The translations under genes were made by a program, and so were the position numbers. A stretch of 64,000 nucleotides of DNA from Carnegiea gigantea (taxonomy: Eukaryota > Streptophyta > Magnoliopsida > Caryophyllales > Cactaceae). Location: positions 641,001 through 705,000 of the forward strand of contig JAKOGI010000120.1 in assembly GCA_029747015.1 (NCBI GenBank), written 5' to 3'. The notes below the pieces were generated by a model, which saw only the letters and a list, made by a program, of their open reading frames with translations, was not told the DNA's origin and searched no databases. Positions 11,877-24,333 of the stretch are shown piece by piece. Within the stretch, counting starts at the first letter, position 1; the number at the start of each line of letters is the position of its first letter.

Positions 11877-13215
11877 TTTGCTCGTCCTCGGGTAAAACAA
11901 AACTAAAAAGCCTAGAAAAACAAAAGAAAATCCTAACTCACTTTCATAGGAATCACGGTTGCACTTAGTATGTGCAACAAGCTCTTTAAACCCCTAGGTT
12001 ACTCCTAGTGGACGAGGAAGGTCTCGTGAGAGTTTGTAGAAGATATATCCACAAAATCTATAAAAGAAAACATAAACAAAAACTTGAAAATCTTTTTGGG
12101 TTTTGATTAATATGTACAAAATTGAAAATGAATATGTACAAAATTGGGGAACTGAGTATATACATAGTCCAATCAACTAAATCACCCATGTGACAAAGAT
12201 ATTAGCCTACATTAAACAAAATGTACTCGTCAAGACTCTCTACCCCCGGAATGACATCAAAGCACTAACTTTTCACCCCCTGGACATCAAGACTTATAAT
12301 CCATCTCAGTGCTTATGTGCATGTGTATCATCATCCTAGGGCTTAGGTGTACCAAAATCAAACTCAATCACACTTGACTGACACAAATTACATTATTGAA
12401 TTATTAATACTGGAAGCAAGTTTTTCCAATAGCAATATTGCCTCAAAGGGTACCACCCAGTAGCGCATGCCTCAAAGGGTTACTTGTCATTCCAAATTTC
12501 ATTTTTTTTTATTCTTTCTCTTTTTTTTTCTTTCTCTTTTTTTTTCTTTCACTTTTTGTTTTCTTTCTTCTTCTTTCATTCACTTTTTTCTTTTTTTTTT
12601 TCAAAATAATTGTGTCTAAAACAAGTGGGAGAGCCGATCATAAAAAAACTAAGACCGTAAGACAATGAGGATGAAATAAATAGGGATTGGATCACATACC
12701 GATAATAAACAAATGGGGTTAGAATTATGGCTTAGAATGACACACCGAGGATAAAGACATATTAAGTATATCAGTTCATGTGCAAGCTAAAAATCAAAGT
12801 ACATGGGATTTTAAGCTGATCAGAATAGTATAAAACTTCCCCAAAGACAAAACAAAAATCATTTTGGATTTTAGCAATTTTCATTTTTTTTTTCAAAATT
12901 TCTGAAAAATTTCGAATTTGAAAAATGGGCACCTCAAAACACCCGCACACGAAAACTCTACAATGTCCTCATTGTGGGAACTAAGGCGCCAAAAAGCAAC
13001 ACATAAGCTCTACAACCATAAAATCGACATAAAACACAAATATATACAAACTCACAGAACAAAGCATCAAACTCAAAAAAACAACCCTAGATAGCCACAA
13101 CTAACAAGAAAGCAAAATAAAACCAATGGTGATCACAGCCCACACGGCTCAACAAATCCCAAATTTTTCCTTAAGATTGATCATCCATATCAGTCACAGT
13201 CCTAAGTATCCACCA

Positions 13216-14937
13216 CTAAAAGAAAGAAAAGAAACAAAAAAAGAAGAGGGAAGAGAAGGGAGTGAAACGATCATACCAGGTCAGGTGCTGAATTGCACCT
13301 AAGCTATAGCCTCTCTCAGATGAGAATGATGGAGCATCAGCCACCCCATCACAAACAGATAACCTGCTATGCAAATCAAATCCTATTAAAGCACGTAATA
13401 GCTTATCATATAAATAAGACCAACTCTCAAGAAAATGGAAATAGTAAAAAGTTAAGAGTTGGAACCAGAAAGCATACATCCACCATGTCAATGCAGCATA
13501 AGTAAGGGCCCATTTCAACTTGTCAAATTGGTGGGCCCAAACATCAAACAAGCAGACATATGTTAAAGTAGCCAGAGTTGAGGTCATCGGACTAGAAATG
13601 TAATCATCATGAAAGAATAGTCTAGGCAAATCAGAGGGTCCTAAGTCCACAAGTCCTTTAAGTTCAATACGCATAGGAGGCTGGTCAAAATTGGCAACCA
13701 TGGGTATAAAGGACTCAGACTCAACAACTTCAAACTTGTGAGACTCAAAAAGGAGGTTAGCTTGGATGGAGTCAAAAGAAAAGGATTCATAGTCAACACA
13801 CATGTCCACATCCAAACCCATAGGGACATCAAAAGAGAATGAATCATATTCAACAGGGAATGAGTCATGAGGTATTAGAGGATCAAAAGAGAATGATTCA
13901 TATTCAATACAAAAACCCTCATCAAGACTTGCAGCAATATCAAACCTACATGAAAAAGTTTCATACTCTATAAAAATAATATCATCATTAAATTCCAAAT
14001 TAGTGGGCACAATTTCCTCCTCACATGACTCTTGGACAGCAATATCATCGAACTCATCATGATGCTTAACTACAAATGGGATGCTCATATCTGACTCAGC
14101 AGGTTTCTCAGGTTCCTGACCCTCAGACTCAGAAGAGTCATCAAAGATAATGCGTGGGTCAGTAGAAACTAAGATATCATCAATGACATCCGTATGTAAG
14201 CTAGTGTCGGGTGCAAGGTCAGGGGATAGAGACACAGGGAAATTGCTCTCTTTTTCAAGGCTAGGCAAAGACAAATCATCATGCAAATGAGGCCTAGATT
14301 GATAAGAGGGCTCAAAATCATCAGAAAGACTAACTGCAGGTTTAGGAGATCCTAAACTAAAGTCAGACTCATCACAATTCTCCCTACTCTGATTAAAACA
14401 ATAAGAATATTCAGGAATCCTCTTGTTCATTGTCTCTAACACTTTATTGGTCAAGGCATTTAACCTCTGTTCAACACTTGCATAAGTAGCATTAACATAG
14501 TTACAATAAGGACAAGAATAAGCATCATGACAGGAAGACTCACAATAAGCACACAAAACAGGAGGCACAGAAGCATAAAAGGGGTCATACGAATCTATAA
14601 AATGACCTCGGGAGTAAGGATTAACATAAAAAGTAGACTCAGCATGAGTTGGATATTTGAAATTTATTTTAGCTTATTCAAACTCATAAGTATCCCAAGC
14701 TAATTTTTCAAAGAAATCCCATACCTCGTCCTGAGTTCTAGACAATAATCCTAGTAAACTACCTGGGTACATAGACCCAACAATACCCCTAAATTCAGAA
14801 TTTAGACCCAAAGTTATGACCTCACAAATTTTTCATTTCTCAAAATTTTGATTCGCATGAGCACGATAATCATTAAGCCTAGACAAATAACGCCAGAAAG
14901 GTTCATGCTCAGTTTGTGCGAAATTAAACACTGGCAT
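13216..14937 (-). pseudogene. Gag-like gene of the retroelement, with two in-frame stops
   Basis: The frame starts at the ATG at 14937 with a gag-type segment (EPFWRYLSRLNDYRAHANQ) resembling the plant retrotransposon gag family. It is then broken by a TGA near 14830 and a TAA near 14670. From the ATG at 14568 it is open for 450 residues to 13216. That open part begins with an exact CCHC zinc knuckle, CAYCESSCHDAYSC (C-x2-C-x4-H-x4-C). Next is an acidic region, a set of Y-[ED]-[ST]-F-S repeats (about residues 200-275), and a tryptophan- and tyrosine-rich tail. No protease or polymerase follows. The knuckle and PBS/LTR context make gag the best call. The tail's function is unknown. The 450-residue remainder could still be translated on its own. 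Confidence 0.7.
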
Positions 14938-15987
14938 TCTTGAAAACACTTTTTTTTTTTCAATTTCTTTTCAGTTTTTTTTTAAAGACTTTTGTTTTTT
15001 TGGGATTTTCTAAATTTTTTTGACACTATTAACAAACTAGGCACTAAAACAAAAAAAACAAGAGACTCAAATAATTAAACAAAATAAACTAACAAAAATA
15101 AAATGATTTTAACAAAAGAAAAGAAAAACACAATAGACTCCCTTAAGAATTGTCCTAACAATGAAAGCCATAGAGGAGCACAAACACAAAGCTTGTACAC
15201 CATTTTTTTTTTCTTATTTATTTTCTCTTTTTTTTTAGCTTATTTGTGGGGTTTTTTTTTAAAAAAAGGAAACCTCAAACAAAACCAAGGAGTGAGTCAA
15301 AGCTAAAAACAATACACAAACAGAATATGATCAAATCGAAAACAAAAAACACAGTGACAAACAAACTAAACAAAAATTAGAAAATAAATTACACCTAAAC
15401 AACCCAATTCTAAAAAGAAAATTAAAACAGAAAATAAGACTCCAAAAATCAGAACTAAATATACAGCAAATTCCACACTGTCACAAGGGACATAAATATA
15501 ATTTTTCTTGAATTTTTTCTGTCCCCAAACAGCGCAGAAAAATGCAAACAAAATATTAATTCTAAAATTCACAGAAAAGTCTAAACAGTCCCACAAATAC
15601 CAGAAAAATTCACACACACTCTAAAAATGATGCTAAATCTAGGAAAAATATCAAAATAGCAGAAGTCACACCAGAACAAGTTCAGAAAATTCAAACAGAA
15701 TGTGGAAATTGGTGAAAAATTTGCACTGGAAATATTTCCGGATTAATTCAACCTTGAGTTTTTTCACTGCACATAAACCAAACTGATTAGTACTTTTTTT
15801 TTCCAGCAATAAATAGCATCTAAAAATAAGACTAATCTCGACAAAAATAAAAATCAAAATCAAAATATAAACTAAATTCCAAATTAAAACTAAACTACTA
15901 AACAAAAATAATGACTCAACGAAAACTAAAACGAAAATGACTCTAACGACTCTAAGAGTCAAACTACGACTCGATGTAACCAAATTT

Positions 15988-16021
15988 CACAACGTCATCT
16001 CCGACAACGGCGCCAAAAACT
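15988..16021 (-). other. Primer-binding site, tRNA-Asp type
   Basis: On the minus strand the sequence next to the right LTR reads TTTTTGGCGCCGTTGTCGGA. TGGCGCCGTTG is the complement of the 3' end of plant tRNA-Asp (...CAACGGCGCCA). The region from here to 14938 is the untranslated leader and contains no gene. Confidence 0.75.
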
Positions 16022-17242
16022 TGTTATGAATTTCCGCAAGCATACGGTTTTATCGTTGTACGAATTACGGGTGTCGATCCTCAGGGATGGTTGTGAAATT
16101 AGATTACTAGCTATGAAAGTGAACTACTCAGGCATCATTCAAAGTAATTAAACAATAAGCTTACAAAACTATTGATTATCAGTCACCAGAACCTGAAGGA
16201 GGCATTATACATCAAATGGACCCCAGACATCAAAGACACGAATTTGAGCCAAAACAGGATCACTGGAATCATCCCAATGCTGCACTGAATCAAAGCTTGC
16301 AAGTTTTCAAAACCAGAATCTGAAATTCCAATTAACTCAACTCCGAACATAAGCGAATCAAGCAAAAGAAACCAGGAATCAACGCAGCAGGGGAGGGGGA
16401 AGCCACGGAACCGAAACTGAGCAAAAACAACGAAAATCAGAGCTACAAATTTTACTCCAAGCGAACAATCCAAACTCCAAAGAAACTCGTTCAGCAATCG
16501 AAACCAAATCAGTAAAATCGAATTGGAACCCTAAATTATTAACATCTGAAATTAAAGAACTGAAACTGAGATTTGAATATGAATATAAACCCTAAAATTG
16601 AACTAAGAATAGGAAGTGAGAATCGAAAATTAAAACCTAAAATACCTAGCCTAAAACCAAAATTACCTAGCCTAAAACCTAAATTACCTAGCTCCCGATG
16701 CCACGAACTCCATTTATGCTCAACGCGCAGTTCATTCTCAGCCATTGATGATGCAGGGGATTCGAAGGGACAGCCAAGATGGGTAACGGTCGCCTTTAAT
16801 GGAAGATTGAAGGAGGAAAGAGAGGCCGAGATTGAGGGGAAGGTCAAGCGCCATGCGTGTGCTAGAATGAGATGAAGAAGGAGAGAGAAGCAGAGGGGGA
16901 AAGGGAGCAGGGGATTTCGGTCTTCACTAGAGAAATAAGGAGGAGAGAAAGAAGAGGATTAAATGGGGAGGGGAAGGGCGGGTCGCGTGCCGTGCACATG
17001 ACTGGGCTAGGTTTTATTTTTTATTTTTTTCTCCTTTCAGTTGTTGTTTGGTTCGGGTTCGAATCCAGCTGGCCCAACTCTTCTTTTTTTAGCATTGCGT
17101 CATTTTTTCCTTGCTTTATTTCCGAATTATTCAATACCTATAAAATCAAATAAAATCAAATAAAAACCTAAAAATAACAATTATTTCGAGCATAAATTAG
17201 GTAAAAAGGTACTGTAAAAGTAACATATTTTTGGCGTCAACA
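16022..17242 (-). repeat. Right LTR (5' LTR of the minus-strand gag-only element)
   Basis: 1221 bp, collinear with the left LTR along its whole length. It is followed directly by the target duplication TTTAT at 17243-17247. Transcription of the element would start in this copy and run leftward. Confidence 0.9.
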
Positions 17243-17350
17243 TTTATACATCATGTTACAATGTATTCCTAGTCATTATATAAATAATCAAGGTTGGAGT
17301 ACTTGTGCTATAGCCCCAAAAGACTTTAATTGTGCACAAAAAGTTGAACT

Positions 17351-17565
17351 TGTTGGAGCATGAAGTAGGTATTGTCCCACATTGATAAAATTTAAAGAAT
17401 ATCATAGTAAGTGTTATCCCATATTGATGAAATTAAAGAATTTGACCATGTATATAAGCTTGTGAGTTGCTCCACCCATTGTCAATTGATTTTGGATTGA
17501 AATCTCATTTGAGCTTGTATGCATGATTCTTTGTTAATTGTCCAATTAATATAAAAAATTTAACA
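17351..17565. mobile_element. Short solo LTR (215 bp)
   Basis: A segment with TG...CA ends (TGTTGGAGCATGAAG...AATTTAACA) is flanked by the perfect 5-bp duplication GAACT (17346-17350 and 17566-17570). It contains a GTCCCACATTGAT motif and a TATATAAG box near 17450, both common in short plant LTRs. No primer site or second LTR is present, so it is best read as a solo LTR left by recombination of a Copia or TRIM element. Confidence 0.8.
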
Positions 17566-17650
17566 GAACTAGTATAGTTAGGGGATAAAAATGAATTCGG
17601 TTTAGATAAGGAAGAAGAAAAAAGGAAAAATTATTATTAAGGTTTAATTA

Positions 17651-18085
17651 GGACGTGTTTGGCAACAGCGTTTTGGGTAGCGTTTGGTGCTTTGACTAAG
17701 TCAATACACTCATCACGTAATTTTTAGTGTTCGGTAACGTAGTGTTTTGACTAGCATTTCAAGTAGCGTTTAGCATTTTAAGTAGCGTTTTTGAAAAGCT
17801 AATAGTATTAAAGTTTTACATTCAAAAGTAGCGTTTCATATTTTTTTTTACCAAAAATTACCCTTTGGAAATTTTATCTTTGGAAATTATCTATATCCTT
17901 TTATGTCAATTTACATTAATCACTTAATCCAACAGCTAAATTTACCAAACACATTTTATTCAACTGCTCTTCTAAACAACTATCCGCTAACAACTGAATT
18001 AGAAACGTTATCTGTTACCTAAACAGTTATCCACTACCTAAATCGTTATCCACTGCTTAAACTGCTAATTTTACCGAACAGGGCT
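17651..18085. mobile_element. Tourist-like MITE (PIF/Harbinger type)
   Basis: The 5' end GGACGTGTTTGG is an imperfect inverted copy of the 3' end CCGAACAGGGCT. Direct TTA repeats flank it (17648-17650 and 18086-18088). At 435 bp with no coding region, it fits a non-autonomous element. The terminus resembles the classical Tourist GGCCTTGTTCGG. Confidence 0.6.
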
Positions 18086-18527
18086 TTAATTGCCGTGAAC
18101 TTAGAAGTGGTTTCATTTCATTGGAAATGACATGCGATTGATTGTATTTGACATGAATACAGCATAAATATGACGGAATCCTTTGTCATGTTAAGTATAA
18201 GTTCATAGGCTTATAGCTTCTAGGCTGTTAATTAATTAATATGAGAACTATAGGTTCGTCATTATGTCATGGACAACCCCAAATTAAGAATGAGATTCTA
18301 ATTAATGGGCTGGTGACTAATTGTGAGCATCTCTCCAAAGTTCATATCATCTCTTCTTTTTATTTATCTAATCAAATTAATAACAATTGTTTTAAGTTGT
18401 CCCTTTGTAGGTAATTTTAGTGGTAAAATGTTTGATTTATGGACAGAAAACTTTTTATCAGAGGTCTACGTTCAAATTTTATTTGTATCAATCTTTATGT
18501 CTTCGTTGTATATTAAGAAAACAATAT

Positions 18528-18793
18528 GGCCCTGTTCTTTTGTTGGTAAATCTTAATTAATCAACTTTAACTCACTTCAACCAACTTCAATTCACTTCAC
18601 GAACTTCAATAATGAATACCGATTTTAATCCACTTTAACCAACTTTAACTCACTTCAGCTTGTTATTTTAACCAACTTCTATATATCATATAAGAAATAT
18701 AACAACTTCAACGCATTTCAACAAAAAAAATATCCACTTTAACTAACCCTAATAATTTTTTAATCTCTATTTCCGAACAAAAAGAACAGGTCC
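18528..18793. mobile_element. Tourist-like MITE, AACTTCAA-rich subfamily
   Basis: Terminal inverted repeat GGCCCTGTTCTTTTGTTGG / CCGAACAAAAAGAACAGGTCC, with TAT on both sides (18525-18527 and 18794-18796). The interior repeats CAACTTCAATTCACTTCA-type words, as in the element at 49440. Confidence 0.6.
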
Positions 18794-20097
18794 TATATGT
18801 AGGATTTGTTAGAAACTTAGAATTGATTCCTAAGATCATGGTTGCATGCAGAGGTTACTTAATTTTCTCATTTTTGTCTCTGTTGAGTCTTTCATTTTTG
18901 GGGGGGGGGGGGGTCGAAAGTGACTTATCTGATGAACGAAAATTGGTGATAGGCACATAACCCAGTTGCCCTGTAATGATTAATTTTCTATTAAAACAAC
19001 TGAAATGGAGTAGTGATTGTTTTTACAATGATGGCTCTCGTCATTAAGATGTATAATCACATATTTAAGTTGACGAACGTAATCAATCTTATCTACCGTT
19101 TAATCACTCTCATAATTAGATTAAATCTAACAATTCTAAGAAGTCTATTATGAATCTCATCTTAACTCATTAAGATAGGATCATCCTTTTAAGTTATATT
19201 CAACTTTCATCAAACGATTATCCATCAAACGTCCTACTTAATAATCTAACATTGAAAGCGAGTTAACTGATTAATTCAAACTACTCCTAAAAAATATAAT
19301 TTTTACTCATTAAATTGTTTAAAAAACTATTCTTTTTTTTTTTTTTACCAATAAAGTCTTGACCTAATAGTTAAAACTATACACTGAATATCTTAGTCTC
19401 AGATCCTATTTCTCTCCTTCCTCCGAATTGTACTATCATTTGTAATTTATTTGAACCAAAAAAACTATATACATCATTTTCAGATCTTTAAAAGAGCCGA
19501 ACGGGTACTCTTTAATTATAGAGACCTTGATTTTTAAAATTGAAGCATGAATGTGTTAATTTTTCTTTTTGAAGTTGATCCATTTGTTGATTTTCTTATT
19601 GTGCACCCTTGAGTATCCACAACATGGGGCTTTAATTGTCCATCACAAAGTGTTGCTCCTCACAAGCAAAAAGCAAAAGGTGACTCAAAGAGTCACACAG
19701 TGATTAATGACAATGCTAAGTGGTGGGGTTCTAAAGCTTTGCTAATATATCTCATCACTTAAATTGAGAAGCCTTATACATCTCATTTTCTAAGGCTTGG
19801 TTTAAGAATTTGCCTCTTATGGCAAATTTGTATCCTTCATTTGATAGTGGGATTCTTGCTTCACAAATTCAAAAAGAAGAAGAAGATGATGATTAAAGAG
19901 GCTTTAAGTTCTTCAATATCAATGCCACTCTAATTCAATGCCTTCTTTTATCCCATAATAAAAATATCTTTAAGACGGGGACATTAAATCTAAATCTTTC
20001 TTAGATGACTAGGTAAATATGGAGATTTCTCTCTAACAATTAGAAAATTATGAGAAAAAAATAAAAATTTGCAAGACGCAGCATTTTATAGCCGATA
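18794..20097. other. Intergenic region, no gene seen
   Basis: AT-rich sequence containing a run of 14 G at 18900-18913. No domain-bearing frame was recognised. Confidence 0.5.
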
Positions 20098-20105
20098 GTA
20101 ATCAC

Positions 20106-20691
20106 TAGAGTTGGGAAAAGTTGACCCAACAGGATTACCGATCCAAAACCGATACGAAGTTAAGTGGGTTTGGGTATAAATTCTCAACCTATTTAATTAG
20201 ATGGGCTGACATGTTTAACCCGTTATTAAATGAGCTACGTTCAGATCGAGATTCTCGATACGAAAAAGTACCGATTTAACTTGTTTAATTAAATAGGTTA
20301 AATAAGTCAACTAATTTTTTCATTTGTCATTTATCCATTTACTTTTTATTAGATAATTAAGAATATAAAATTTTTTTAAAATGTTATTGCAATGAATTCG
20401 GAAAATTTTAAAGAGTAATAGTTTAATGTGATATATAAACTTAATTTTTAACGTCGCAATTACGTATTAGTTGAAAATATTAAATGCATAAATGCTTAAT
20501 TAGGCAACTGAACTCAACCTATTTATCTTAAATGGATTAAGTGGGTCAACCCGTTTAAAAATTAAATATATATATGTCAAGGTTTTTCAACCCGTTTAAT
20601 AAACGGGTTAGGTTCAAGGCGAGAAATTCTCAACAGTTTAAGTTCGATATGAACACGAACCCGACCCAACCTGACCTATTATCCAGCTCTA
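20106..20691. mobile_element. hAT-like MITE with 8-bp target duplication
   Basis: The 586-bp element starts TAGAGTTGGG and ends CCAGCTCTA (inverted repeat TAGAGYTGG). The perfect 8-bp duplication GTAATCAC lies at 20098-20105 and 20692-20699. Its interior is rich in short ACCCG/CGGGT motifs. No transposase is present. Confidence 0.75.
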
Positions 20692-20803
20692 GTAATCACC
20701 GAGCCATTAAGCAATAATAAATGAATGAATAAAAAGTGTGCATTAAAAAAAAGGATTAAAAAGCAACAAAAATACAATTTTTTGGCCGACCTGGACCAAA
20801 ATC

Positions 20804-21420
20804 TAGGGTTGAGCAAAAAAATCGGGTACTCTGTTGCGGATCCGATTCGGCCCCGACAGGTCCATACTCGAACCTAATTGAATTGGGTCCGAGACTGGTT
20901 CTGAAATCATGGAACCGGTTGGAACCGGGTCCGAAGCTGGGTCCTGAAAACTTGGAAGCCCCCGTTAACTGATCTAATTAATTTTTTTTTAAAAAAAGGT
21001 CTGAATTATCTTATTACCCGCTGACATAAGATGTTGTTCTTTCGATACCACCATAATTTCTAACTATAAGTTGATATTACTAAATCTTTTTGTTAATGTA
21101 ATAATACTATGAGAAAATATATTTTTTTATGCTTGGATGAAATGAAATGATATTTATTAGCTACCCAATTGGACTTTCATGTATGGTAAATGCCTAATAA
21201 CCACTCTATTAAAGTCACCGCCACAAGCAAAAAATTTGAATGAAATAAAATAAAACAAAATAGAAAAAAATTCGGAATCAGATACTCGGTTTTAGGACCG
21301 GTTTCCAAAATCGTGGACCCGGTTCCACCTGTGATTGGGATCGGGTCTAGATTTTTGGAAAAATGGAACTGGGATTAGTTCCGTGAAAATAGACCAAATA
21401 CCCAATCCTGCTCCGCCCTA
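20804..21420. mobile_element. hAT-like MITE, related to the preceding one
   Basis: 617 bp, starting TAGGGTTGAGCA and ending TGCTCCGCCCTA. The flanks CCAAAATC (20796-20803) and CCACAATC (21421-21428) match at 7 of 8 positions, which fits an aged 8-bp duplication. The interior again carries CGGGTMC-type motifs. Confidence 0.65.
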
Positions 21421-21428
21421 CCACAATC

Positions 21429-24121
21429 CATGTATTGGCTGTAATTATTTTCTGAGGTGGGTAAAAAAAAATTGCATGATTCAAATGAGGGGTCTAGTGA
21501 CAAACATGATCTCCTAATTTCCGGATCAAGTATCAAAAATGACCCCAAAAAAACAATATGGCCTACATCCATTTTTTTGGTACAGCTCATGCCAATTCCT
21601 TTTGTTATTTCAGAAATGTTCCTTTTACAAGTCTATTGAAAGTTGAAACAGTTAGGGCTTAATAGTCATCAAAGCACATAAAGCAACATTGAATTCCATG
21701 GCAGATCTCATAAGTTTTTTTTTTTTTTTTTTTTGAGGCATTCAATTATGACCTGGCAGTGTATTCATTCAATCATTATTCATATATTTAGAGAGACGAA
21801 CACGACAACAAAGTGGTTAATAAAAATTTGGACACTCAATGTCAACGTTATTTATCTCACTTTTCCACCATAATTGCATTCCATTTTGAATGATGTGATT
21901 GGACATACTCTTGTAAAAATAGGCCCGTAACCTTGTTTCAACACTTTATCTTTGTTTTAAAAAAAGGGGAAAAAAAGAAAAATGCTATATAGATGGGATT
22001 GACCTTAGCTAGCTAGCTAGGGAGTGGTTATTAATTTGTCCTGGTTTGGTTTTATTTGTTTTAATTTGCTTTGTTAATGGGAAATGATACACTCGATTCA
22101 AAACAAATACAAGACCAGCAACCAGACTCAAATTCGAAGAAATGACAGTAGAAAACTAACAATAGTGTAGTTTGGACGATAAAAGCTTAGCTTGTCTACA
22201 AGTCACAGATGAACCAACCAAAAAGGAGATATATGAAACAAACAATGGAAATACAAGCAACTCTCTAAGAGCTTTAGAAATTTAAAAAACTCAGCCATTT
22301 GTCAACTATAATCATCTATGGTGAAACCATCTCACAATAATTTATCATTTCAAAAAATTTCCAAATTCAATAACTCAAAAATCCACCTCCAAACGGGACA
22401 TGGGGGTCTGATGTATCAACCATACCACTGAATTATAAAATTATAAGAAGACTGATTTCGATTGACCCTAAATTTAAAAATTGTAGACTAATTTATCATC
22501 CCAATAATTTATTATGAGATGTAGATTCACACCAAACCTCAAATGTCACAAGCTAAAGCCTCATCCAAGAATTGGGATAATGTAAACTAAGAGGACATGG
22601 TTCTTGAATTGAGTTTATATGTCCTTTGATTATTTCTTTTTTTTTTTTAAATGGATAATAAGGACTCCTAGATAAACTCTTGGAATGCCATGTACAAAAC
22701 AAAATGCATCCACATAGAATCTCTCTTCCAAAACCATAATGATCGTTTTTTGACGTGCAACAGCGACATTTTTCCAAAATAAAACACTAATTAGTTAAAT
22801 ATTAACATTCAATAAACAAAAATTGACTAGAATTTTGGTACTAGTTCAATATATATTTCAAATAGTGTTTGTAAAAGTTAATTTAATTTTTGACTTTTTA
22901 ACATTATGACATATTTTTGCGCCAAAATACCCTTCATTTTTATCTTTTGGTTTAGTAAATTATCACTGTCATCTTAGCCAATTTACATTGTTTATTCTTT
23001 TCGACTTATTATAAGTATTTATCATCAGCATTCATCACTAATCAACACTAATGAATACCAATCAGCACGTAGTCATATTTTTTCACTCACAAATTTAACT
23101 GTCATCAACATTGATCAACAATAAGTTAGTTATGATAAGTTGAAAAGAACATATCATAAGACGCCAACGTAAGAGCTTTATTTACCAAACACATTTTCTT
23201 CGATAACTTCAACTCAACAATTATCTAGTACTAATACCTAAATATTATAGTTATCAACTGGTTAACGGCTATTAGCTATCTAAATAAATGTTTACTACTC
23301 AAACAACTAAGTTTGTCCATTAAAACCAAAATAAGAAATTTAAAATCATGTAGAACATTCACATCATCACAGCCATGTCTTTCTCCGTAATCACTATATT
23401 GAATCACGAAAAGGATACATGACGCACCGAAACACCCCTCAAAAAAAAGGCACTAGCTACAACGTACCCTGATGTAACAATCGCAGTTTCGTAATTTAGT
23501 TTACGTTGCAAATTCATGGCATGTCCAGGTCTATAAATTTGGGTTATCAAAATTAGTAATTTTTTATTTTTCAAAACTGCACCTCTTATTTTCAGTGTTC
23601 TCCATTTCAAAAAAATAAAAAATAGTCCAAATTGTGCTATTTCAACAAGTCTACATATCCAAGTCTACAGTGTAAATGTTGTGTTTACGTTGAAATTAAT
23701 AATTTGACTAGAAATCAAGAATTCACGATAATCATGTATTAACCAAACTGCATGGGCTTGCTTAATGCCTTTATCGGTGGACTCAGACTCCATCTTCAAC
23801 TCATGAATAATAACCCAAGTCCATTTGGGTCTGGGCCTGGTGCACTTGAAGACTTCAAGTCCATCATTAAGTCTTAAACATAGTATTTTCGGCCCAAATC
23901 TCAAAAGGTACCTGAGGAAGTCGTTGGTGAGTTCAACACTTCAAGCACATTGAGGCATTGAGTCGGATCATCAAGCAGGAAAAAGGGGCAACGGGCCCCT
24001 GCTAGCCTCAAATTCGTGCTTTACACTTTTGGAAGTACATACTATTAGAAACCCCATTTGTAAGCTGCTTTTTTTTGGGGGGATCATTAATTGGATCTAA
24101 GCTTGGAGGAATTGTTTTTGG
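21429..24121. other. Intergenic region, no gene seen
   Basis: AT-rich DNA with poly-T runs (21716-21734) and a degenerate MITE-like tract near 22990-23160 that ends GATAAGTTGAAAAGAACAT. The open frames at 22553-22777 (-) and 23665-23904 (-) have no recognisable domain. Confidence 0.45.
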
Positions 24122-24333
24122 TAGAGTTGAAAAAGGCTTACCCACTACGATAATCCAACCCGAATCTGACCTGAAACTATTGAGAGAAATCCAAACCCGA
24201 CACAAATCAAATTGATTTTGACCTGAAGTCGACACGATTTGACTATGTAGCTTAAAAGCATGTTATTTTTTAACTTTGAATAAATCTATACTATTTACAA
24301 GGCTGATACAAACTGACCCGTTACCCAACTCTA
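24122..24333. mobile_element. Probable hAT-like MITE of the TAGAGTTG type
   Basis: It starts TAGAGTTGAAAAAGG and ends CCGTTACCCAACTCTA, with an ACCCG-rich interior as in the elements at 20.1 and 20.8 kb. The flanking duplication is not clean (GTTTTTGG against ATTTTTTG). Confidence 0.45.

Larger units (their letters stand above)
10638..17242 (-). mobile_element. Gag-only LTR retrotransposon, minus orientation (about 6.6 kb)
   Basis: Two long direct repeats of 1.22 kb, each with TG...CA ends (TGTTATGAATT...CAACA on the plus strand), enclose 4.16 kb. The 5-bp target duplication TTTAT is exact (10633-10637 and 17243-17247), so the element is complete at both ends. On the minus strand the primer-binding site TTTTTGGCGCCGTTG follows the right LTR, and the purine-rich GTGTAGGGGTATT precedes the left LTR, fixing the orientation. 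The only coding sequence is a gag-like gene with a CCHC knuckle. No protease, reverse transcriptase, RNase H or integrase motif was seen, so it must rely on enzymes from another element. This fits gag-bearing non-autonomous elements (TR-GAG class). Confidence 0.88.
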
